A stretch of DNA of 10,483 bases from Candidatus Daviesbacteria bacterium GW2011_GWA2_42_7. GTDB lineage: Bacteria > Patescibacteriota > Microgenomatia > Daviesbacterales > UBA10151. The stretch lies in NCBI GenBank assembly GCA_000997105.1, contig LCEJ01000016.1, positions 1 to 10,483 on the forward strand, given 5' to 3'. This document shows, one piece after another, positions 6,406 to 10,483 of the stretch (its first letter is position 1; each line of letters begins with the position of its first letter). The notes under the pieces were generated by a model. The model made no database searches. It had not been told where the DNA came from and saw only the letters and a list, made by a program, of their open reading frames with translations. A program made the translations under genes and the position numbers.

Positions 6406-7953
6406 TTATTTTTCCTCCTCAGGTTTAGATAGGGGAGTTTGGGGGGATTGGGGAGGTAAGGGGGGTTGGGGAGATGGTTGCTGGCTTGCTGGCTGGCTGA
6501 TTTTGCCGGTCAGGATAGTTAATTTATCCGAGGCGGCATCGAGCTGGTCAATAAGTTCCTGTTCACTTTTAAGCTTGAAAACTTCTTTGGTAATTTTGGA
6601 TAACTGGGGATCGGAAGAGAGGGCATCAACCAATATATCTTTGGCATTTTTAACAAACTCCCTGTCTTTATCCTGCGCAAACTTGGTAAAAGGAAGGGCT
6701 AAAAGGGCGGTTTGGATTTCCGGTGAAAGAAAGGTATTCGGCGGTTGCTTGGTTAGCTCTTCAAGAGCCTCTCTTTGACGAAGAATTTGCTGTGTTTCAA
6801 AGGGAAGCTCGAAGCTGAAACGGCTAACCGTTTCAAGCTGGGCAGCCCCGGCTAAAACCTGTTTTATCCTGTTTGCCAGAAGATTTTGAATCCTGTTTTG
6901 GGTTTGTTGGCCAACCCTTGAGACTGAGAGGGGGATATCAATGGCCGGCCGGCGCCCCTGGTTATAAAGGGCGGAGCGGAACAGGAAATGTCCGTCGGTC
7001 ATGGACATCAAGTTGGTGGGGATAAAAGTGGTAAAATCAGACAGCCCAAGCTCAATGACAGGCAAGGCGGTGATGGAGCCTCCGCCTGCGGCTTCATTGA
7101 AGTTGCCGGCGCGTTCCAAAAGGTGGGAATGCTGATAGAAAATATCACCCGGATAAGACTCGCGCCCCGGGGCTTTACCCCCAAGAAGGGAAATTTCCCG
7201 GTAGATTTTGGCATGGATGCCCATGTCATCAAGGATGACAAGTACGTCGCGACCCTTGCCTTGGAAGTATTCGGCAATGGAAAAAGCGGCTTGTGGGGTG
7301 AGAAAGATCAGGGGGGCGATATCGGTGGAGGAGGCAGCCACAACAATGGTGTAGGGCAAAGCTCCGTTTGAGCGTAGAGTGTCAAGTAATCCCCGTAATT
7401 CAGCGACCGGCTTGCCGATGGAGGCGTAAACGCAAATGACGCCGTTTGCCTTTTGGTTGACAATAACGTTAATCAAAAAATCAGTCTTGCCGGAACGGGC
7501 ATCGCCTAAAACTAATTCCCTTTGGCCGCAGCCTAGGGGGATAAGCGTGTCTACCAGGGTGATGCCGGTGGTAAGCTGTTTGTTGATAAACTTCCGGCTT
7601 CCGATGCTGGGGACCGGTTTGTCCAACTGGGAATTTTGGTCGGCCTTTGCCTTGGCAAGTGGCCCTTTTCCGTCTATTGGCACCCCTAAGGGATTGACAG
7701 TCCTTCCAAGCAGGAACTGCCCGACAGGGATGTTTAAGCTATGGCCTAGCCGGTGGAACATTTGGCCGGGGGTGACTTGACCCTCATCAAGAAGTAAAAC
7801 CTCTATCCGGTCAGAGAGTAATGCGCTGACCAGCCCCCGGACACCCTGATCGTTTTGTACTGTGTCATTGATCCTGATAGTAGGCATCCCGTCTAAATAA
7901 ACGAGAAAATCCCGGGCACTTTTGACAAAACCTACTTCTTGAGTATCCATCAT
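6406..7953 (-). CDS. atpA: ATP synthase F1 alpha subunit, with short N-terminus and Pro/Gln-rich C-terminal tail
   Basis: This 515-residue protein has the P-loop GDARSGKT (150-157), Walker B region DVLVILDD (236-243), the PGRESYPGD segment and the arginine finger in SVSRVG (R346), which contributes to the beta catalytic site. The N-terminus starts directly in the beta-barrel (VGFVKSARDFLVYLDG) and lacks about 20-25 residues compared with E. coli alpha. In E. coli that segment includes the helix that binds delta and the peripheral stalk. The C-terminus has an added tail rich in Pro, Gln and Ser (about 487-511) with unknown role. Alpha forms the hexamer with beta and holds non-catalytic nucleotide sites. 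The start overlaps the delta stop by four bases (ATGA), with GGGAGGG 9 bases upstream; a second in-frame ATG follows directly. Confidence 0.97.
   Translation of the reverse strand: MMDTQEVGFVKSARDFLVYLDGMPTIRINDTVQNDQGVRGLVSALLSDRIEVLLLDEGQVTPGQMFHRLGHSLNIPVGQFLLGRTVNPLGVPIDGKGPLAKAKADQNSQLDKPVPSIGSRKFINKQLTTGITLVDTLIPLGCGQRELVLGDARSGKTDFLINVIVNQKANGVICVYASIGKPVAELRGLLDTLRSNGALPYTIVVAASSTDIAPLIFLTPQAAFSIAEYFQGKGRDVLVILDDMGIHAKIYREISLLGGKAPGRESYPGDIFYQHSHLLERAGNFNEAAGGGSITALPVIELGLSDFTTFIPTNLMSMTDGHFLFRSALYNQGRRPAIDIPLSVSRVGQQTQNRIQNLLANRIKQVLAGAAQLETVSRFSFELPFETQQILRQREALEELTKQPPNTFLSPEIQTALLALPFTKFAQDKDREFVKNAKDILVDALSSDPQLSKITKEVFKLKSEQELIDQLDAASDKLTILTGKISQPASQQPSPQPPLPPQSPQTPLSKPEEEK
6414..6420 (-). 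promoter_or_regulatory. Ribosome binding site of atpG within the atpA C-terminal codons
   Basis: GAGGAGG, formed by Glu codons near the end of alpha (PEEEK), lies 11 bases before the ATG at 6402 and 20 bases before the alternative ATG at 6393. It therefore decides for the upstream start of gamma. Confidence 0.65.
6432..6471 (+). other. Potential G-quadruplex on the template strand of the atpA 3' end
   Basis: Five G-runs of 4, 6, 4, 6 and 4 bases, with loops of 2-6 bases, lie on the plus strand opposite the Pro/Gln-rich tail of alpha. On the mRNA the segment is C-rich. It could form a G-quadruplex in the template DNA and slow transcription or replication before gamma, or it may only be a by-product of Pro codon use. 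Confidence 0.5.
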
Positions 7954-8420
7954 CTTTTCATTCCCTCCCTCAGTGTTTTTATTATTCTTTCCCGGTTGTC
8001 CTCAATTTTTTCCCTTAGGGAGTAATCTTTATAGACTCCGTCCCAAACTAGGGCCGCTCCGGCCAGGAGGTTTGGATCGAGCTTAATCTCGGCCAGGAAA
8101 TTTTTGCCAAAAAGTCTGCGCATCCGCTGTCCTAAAGCAGCCATACCTTCTTCGGGCAGTTCAAAGGGGAGGAAAATCACCAACGGCTTTATTTCTCTTA
8201 TCTTTTCTTCCAGGGTATCAAAGAGATTGTAGACGTTGTTTCTGTTGAAGTGCTTGTAAAAATCTTTCCCCAAAGAAACCGGAGCGGTTTGCCGGTCTGA
8301 ACTTTTACCCCGGCCGAAAAGCTCTGCAACCAGCAGGTTTTTCAGGGCATGAAGCCGGTTTAAGGCATCTGTCTGGGTATAAGTTTGAGCGAGAATTTTA
8401 TCGAGTAATGGTTGGATCAT
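7950..8420 (-). CDS. atpH: ATP synthase delta subunit (peripheral stalk, short N-terminal domain)
   Basis: The 156-residue protein is somewhat shorter than the usual 175-180. The C-terminal third is recognisable: KLDPNLLAGAALVWDGVYKDYSLREKIE matches the family's conserved 'D-x-x-L-x-G-G-x-x-x-x-x-x-D-x-S-x-R-x-x-L' region. The N-terminal helical domain, which normally sits on top of the alpha N-termini, is diverged. Delta connects the alpha3beta3 head to the b stalk. Its reduced N-terminus goes with the missing N-terminal peptide of alpha, suggesting a changed head-stalk contact (inference). The gene overlaps the preceding b gene and the following alpha gene by four bases each (ATGA), a sign of tight translational coupling. 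There is only a weak Shine-Dalgarno (AAGGTAGAGAAG). Confidence 0.88.
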   Translation of the reverse strand: MIQPLLDKILAQTYTQTDALNRLHALKNLLVAELFGRGKSSDRQTAPVSLGKDFYKHFNRNNVYNLFDTLEEKIREIKPLVIFLPFELPEEGMAALGQRMRRLFGKNFLAEIKLDPNLLAGAALVWDGVYKDYSLREKIEDNRERIIKTLREGMKR

Positions 8421-9073
8421 AGGATAAACTTCTCTACCTTGGCTTTTTCTAATGCCTCATAGACCAGGTCTAACTGGTCCTTAAGTGATATTTTCTTAGC
8501 CAAAACCAACCCTAAGGTCTTTTCCAGCATGGCGACAATGTTTTCATCCACCAAAGAAAGTTGCTGCTTTTTGTAGGTTTCAATCGTTTGCCTTACTGCC
8601 GCAAGCTCACTCTCCAGTGACTGGGTGCTTTTTGCCTCGGCTTGGGTAAGAAAACTTTCCAGGTTTTTCTCAAAGCGCTCTAATATCCCATTAGCCTTTT
8701 CTTTGGTGTAGCTTGCAGACAAAAGCTCGGCCCTTTCGCTCTGGGAGCGTATGGTTTCAAGGTGTTTGTCCAAAGCTTGCTGTGCTTTTTCGGCTTGGCT
8801 ATTAAATTGGCCCTGGAAGTAATTTTCGAATTTATCAACCGAAAGACGGCTCTTTTCAACAACATTCTGGGCCTTTTCTAAAGCCTCTGCGAGTATGGCG
8901 GCATTTTTCCTGCGGACACTCTCAAAGGAGTTGTCCTTGAGTAGTTTTTGTAAGTTGCGGCGCTCCCGCAGGAAAAGGGCAAGGGTTATAAGAAAACCTA
9001 AAGCTAAAATGGCAGCCAAAAGGTGCCCGATAAAGGCAGGGGATAGTATTGAGTTGGGCATTAAGTTAAGCAT
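8417..9073 (-). CDS. atpF: ATP synthase b subunit (membrane-anchored peripheral stalk)
   Basis: This 218-residue protein has one N-terminal transmembrane helix (about 13-35, FIGHLLAAILALGFLITLAL) followed by basic residues (RERR). A long, highly charged, almost Pro-free helical region runs to about residue 190, typical of a parallel coiled coil. It is longer than E. coli b (156). The C-terminus ends in a short amphipathic part. The identification rests on the architecture and the position between c and delta; sequence conservation of b is always low. It should tether delta and alpha to the membrane. The start is one base after the c stop, with AAGG 8-9 bases upstream. A later Met (residue 5) is an alternative start. 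With subunit a absent from the cluster, its usual membrane partner is not visible. Confidence 0.85.
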   Translation of the reverse strand: MLNLMPNSILSPAFIGHLLAAILALGFLITLALFLRERRNLQKLLKDNSFESVRRKNAAILAEALEKAQNVVEKSRLSVDKFENYFQGQFNSQAEKAQQALDKHLETIRSQSERAELLSASYTKEKANGILERFEKNLESFLTQAEAKSTQSLESELAAVRQTIETYKKQQLSLVDENIVAMLEKTLGLVLAKKISLKDQLDLVYEALEKAKVEKFIL

Positions 9074-9074
9074 A

Positions 9075-9911
9075 TCACAACCTTAGAATGAGTACTGCTG
9101 CAAATATTCCGACGGCGGCGGTAATGATTGTAAAAAAGATATTGATAATGACCGAAAAAAGGATCGCTTTTTCGGCTAAAGGGTTTCTTCCGATAGCTTC
9201 AATTGCTTTGGGAACCGAACGGGAGAAGGTGAAGAACCCAAAGGCAAAACTTGCCAGAACGATGGCTCCGGCGGCCACATAACGGAAGATTTCAGCTACC
9301 TTGCTAGGGTCTTTAACGTTGGCAAAAAGGGCGGTGTTAACCGAATCAAAGAGGCGGGAGGGGGTTCTGGCGCCGGAAAGCTCGGCAAATTCAATTTTTA
9401 ACGCTACCGGGATTTTACCCGAGGTGATCTTTTTAACAGGTTCGGAGGGGTCCTTGGGCTGAAAATCAATCTGGGAGCCTGATTTTTCATCCAAGGGAGC
9501 TAAAGCTACCCCTATGACATACCCCGAAAGGGTGCCTTTCATTCCTTTGCCGGCAATTTCCGAGGAGGTTATATAATCCCCGGTAGTGATGGGACCGTTT
9601 AAGGTGGTGACGTTGACCTCGGCGGTGCTAAAGCGGGCCACGGGCTTGCCTGTATTGTCTGCCCTCCGGAAGACCATCAAAGGCTGGTTTTGTAAAACTC
9701 CGAAGAGTTTATTGTCATAAGGGATAGTAGCCCGGACAATCCCTCTGTCCGAGGTTGAAATTAGGATGTCTGCTTCCTGTGCCCCGGAGTCGGCAATCGT
9801 ATAGGAGGAGGAGATATCTGTTGATTGGGCAAAAACAGGAGGATTTACCACAACCGGCAGCAGTAAGAAGAGGCCTAAAAGCAGTGCAGCAACTTTGATG
9901 AAATTGGGCAT
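9075..9911 (-). CDS. atpE: ATP synthase c-like protein fused to a secreted N-terminal domain, lacking the ion-binding carboxylate
   Basis: I chose the ATG at 9911 (278 residues) because a clean signal peptide begins there: MPNFIK, a Leu/Val-rich core and a likely cleavage site at VFA-QS (29). An open frame extends upstream to 10010 but would overlap the radA start. Residues 30-205 are a beta-rich extracytoplasmic domain. The part with NGPITTGDYITSSEIAGKGM and GYVIGVAL resembles, from memory, a module in tail-fibre and surface proteins of CPR bacteria. Residues 209-278 resemble subunit c: helix 1, a loop with GRNP (241-244), helix 2. Counting from the loop proline, the residue matching E. coli Asp61 is Ile262, and no Asp or Glu occurs in helix 2. 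The Gly-rich pattern of helix 1 is also lost. Canonical c is about 75-90 residues with its N-terminus outside, so the fusion fits the topology. First gene of the operon; ion transport is doubtful. Confidence 0.8.
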   Translation of the reverse strand: MPNFIKVAALLLGLFLLLPVVVNPPVFAQSTDISSSYTIADSGAQEADILISTSDRGIVRATIPYDNKLFGVLQNQPLMVFRRADNTGKPVARFSTAEVNVTTLNGPITTGDYITSSEIAGKGMKGTLSGYVIGVALAPLDEKSGSQIDFQPKDPSEPVKKITSGKIPVALKIEFAELSGARTPSRLFDSVNTALFANVKDPSKVAEIFRYVAAGAIVLASFAFGFFTFSRSVPKAIEAIGRNPLAEKAILFSVIINIFFTIITAAVGIFAAVLILRL

Positions 9912-9933
9912 TACTTTAAGAGTACATATAATA

Positions 9934-9963
9934 TTTACAAAAATCAATTCGGGGGAATATGAT
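9934..9963 (+). promoter_or_regulatory. Sigma70-like promoter of radA in a divergent 66-bp intergenic region
   Basis: TTTACA (9934-9939) and TATGAT (9958-9963) are separated by 18 bases. Transcription would begin near 9970, only a few bases before the radA start, so the mRNA may be nearly leaderless; no Shine-Dalgarno is visible. The atp operon must be transcribed in the opposite direction from the same AT-rich region. Its boxes are weak: TTGATT, 17 bases, TACTCT is one option, which would also give a leaderless start. Confidence 0.45.
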
Positions 9964-9977
9964 AAGATGTGCCCGTG

Positions 9978-10483
9978 ATGAAGCTGACTTCTGTGTTTGT
10001 TTGCCAACAATGTGGTTTCCGGTCTTTCCAGTTTTTGGGGAGGTGTCCGGAGTGTGGGACTTGGAATAGTTTAGTAGAGCAGGTGGAAGAAAGGTCTAAG
10101 GTACAGGGTTTAGGGTCTATGGGGAAAGGTAGGAAAGTAGGGGAAGGGGCAAAGATTACCTATCTTTCTGAGGTGGAAAAACAGCATTTTGAAAGGTTAA
10201 GTACTGGTTTAGGAGAGTTTGATAGGGTACTTGGTGGGCCCGCCCGCAACGCTTCGCGTAGCGATGCGGGCGGGGGCATTGTCCCGGGGTCATTGGTCCT
10301 GGTTTCAGGAGACCCAGGGATAGGAAAGAGTACTCTGTTGACACAACTGGCATTGGGATTAAATCAGAGGTTAGATGTTAGAAGTGGGAAGATAGATGAA
10401 GAAGTTAGAGGTTTGAAATTAGAAGATCAAATTTCTAATATCCAACCTCATAGTCCATCTTCTAATCTCCAACATCCAACATC
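9978..10483 (+). CDS. radA: RadA/Sms DNA repair ATPase, 5' part (cut by window end) with two in-frame insertions
   Basis: The frame is open from ATG 9978 to the window edge (168 codons). It starts with the RadA four-cysteine zinc finger (C9, C12, C23, C26: FVCQQCG, then CPECGTWNSLVEQ). The conserved RLSTGLGEFDRVLGG follows, then IVPGSLVLVS and the Walker A motif GDPGIGKST (111-119). RadA is a RecA-like hexameric ATPase that promotes branch migration and processing of recombination intermediates. Two departures from the family are seen. Twelve residues (PARNASRSDAGG, 88-99) are inserted in the conserved GGG loop. After LLTQLALGLNQ (residue 130) a low-complexity stretch begins where the family has the core strand with VLYVSGEES, and it reaches the window end. 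Both insertions keep the frame. GTG codons at 9969 and 9975 are alternative starts. Whether the rest of RadA follows cannot be seen. Confidence 0.93.
   Translation, partial: MKLTSVFVCQQCGFRSFQFLGRCPECGTWNSLVEQVEERSKVQGLGSMGKGRKVGEGAKITYLSEVEKQHFERLSTGLGEFDRVLGGPARNASRSDAGGGIVPGSLVLVSGDPGIGKSTLLTQLALGLNQRLDVRSGKIDEEVRGLKLEDQISNIQPHSPSSNLQHPT
10239..10274. repeat. 36-bp palindromic element inserted in frame in radA
   Basis: The arms CCCGCCCGCA (10239-10248) and TGCGGGCGGG (10265-10274) are perfect inverted repeats. An inner CGCT/AGCG pair surrounds a 6-base loop. The element encodes PARNASRSDAGG. Removing exactly these 36 bases restores LGGGIVPGS, the RadA consensus. It is much richer in GC than the flanking sequence. 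It resembles REP-like or Rickettsia-palindromic-element-like insertions that are tolerated in frame. Confidence 0.8.
10369..10483. repeat. Long imperfect inverted repeat inserted in radA after Walker A (open at window end)
   Basis: Left arm from about 10369 (GGTTAGATGTTAGAAG...) and right arm ending at the window edge (...CTCCAACATCCAACATC) are about 55 bases each. By hand alignment they are roughly 70 percent complementary; many mismatches become G-T pairs on the minus strand. The left arm repeats TTAGA/GTTAGA units. The frame stays open but the encoded residues (RLDVRSGKIDEEVRGLKLED onward) do not match RadA. It looks like a MITE-like or other hairpin element; its right end may lie beyond the window. 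Confidence 0.6.

Noticed and set aside
6988..7371. Plus-strand frame of 127 residues and the minus-strand frame at 7008-7277
   Set aside because: Both lie inside the conserved alpha subunit gene in other frames and show no family resemblance.
9912..10010. Upstream start of the c-like gene at 10010
   Set aside because: The extra 33 residues overlap the radA start and promoter, are not hydrophobic, and would bury the clear signal peptide beginning at 9911.
10156..10353. Minus-strand frame of 65 residues
   Set aside because: Antisense to the P-loop region of radA, which is clearly the real gene.

Overview
The window looks like a piece of a Candidate Phyla Radiation (Patescibacteria) genome, perhaps Microgenomates-like. 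This is an inference from three things: a very long surface-fibre gene with VGIGTTSP-type motifs, short GC-rich palindromes inserted in frame inside genes, and a compact but divergent ATP synthase cluster. No rRNA or other taxonomic marker is present to confirm it.

Layout. Positions 1-3495 (minus strand) hold one very large gene, broken by a frameshift at about 1786-1834. It starts with a MerR-type DNA-binding domain, then a transmembrane helix, a Leu/Pro-rich stalk and a long tail-fibre-like part that runs off the left edge. Positions 3496-3881 are a non-coding leader and promoter region with a good sigma70-like promoter and several dyads. Positions 3882-9911 (minus strand) are a tightly packed operon in the order c-b-delta-alpha-gamma-beta-epsilon of the F-type ATPase, with overlaps of 4-8 bases or gaps of 1-12 bases. 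Positions 9912-9977 form a short divergent promoter region. Positions 9978-10483 (plus strand) are the 5' part of radA, cut by the window end.

How the genes work together. The F1 part (alpha, beta, gamma, delta, epsilon) looks catalytically intact: both P-loops, the beta catalytic glutamate and the alpha arginine finger are visible. The membrane part is unusual. Subunit a (atpB) is not in the cluster. The c-like protein has a signal peptide and an extracytoplasmic domain of about 175 residues in front of its two c-type helices, and its second helix has no acidic residue where the ion-binding carboxylate should be. Epsilon lacks its C-terminal helical domain, and alpha and delta are short at the N-terminus. 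The cluster is best read as an F1 ATPase on a modified, possibly non-ion-translocating membrane base. Whether subunit a is encoded elsewhere cannot be seen here.

Other points of interest are two in-frame inverted-repeat insertions in radA, one exactly inside a conserved glycine loop and one just after the Walker A motif. A small repeat encoding PFGFAQGK sits in the stalk of the surface protein. A dyad lies between the -35 and -10 boxes of the MerR-like gene, where operators of MerR regulators usually lie.
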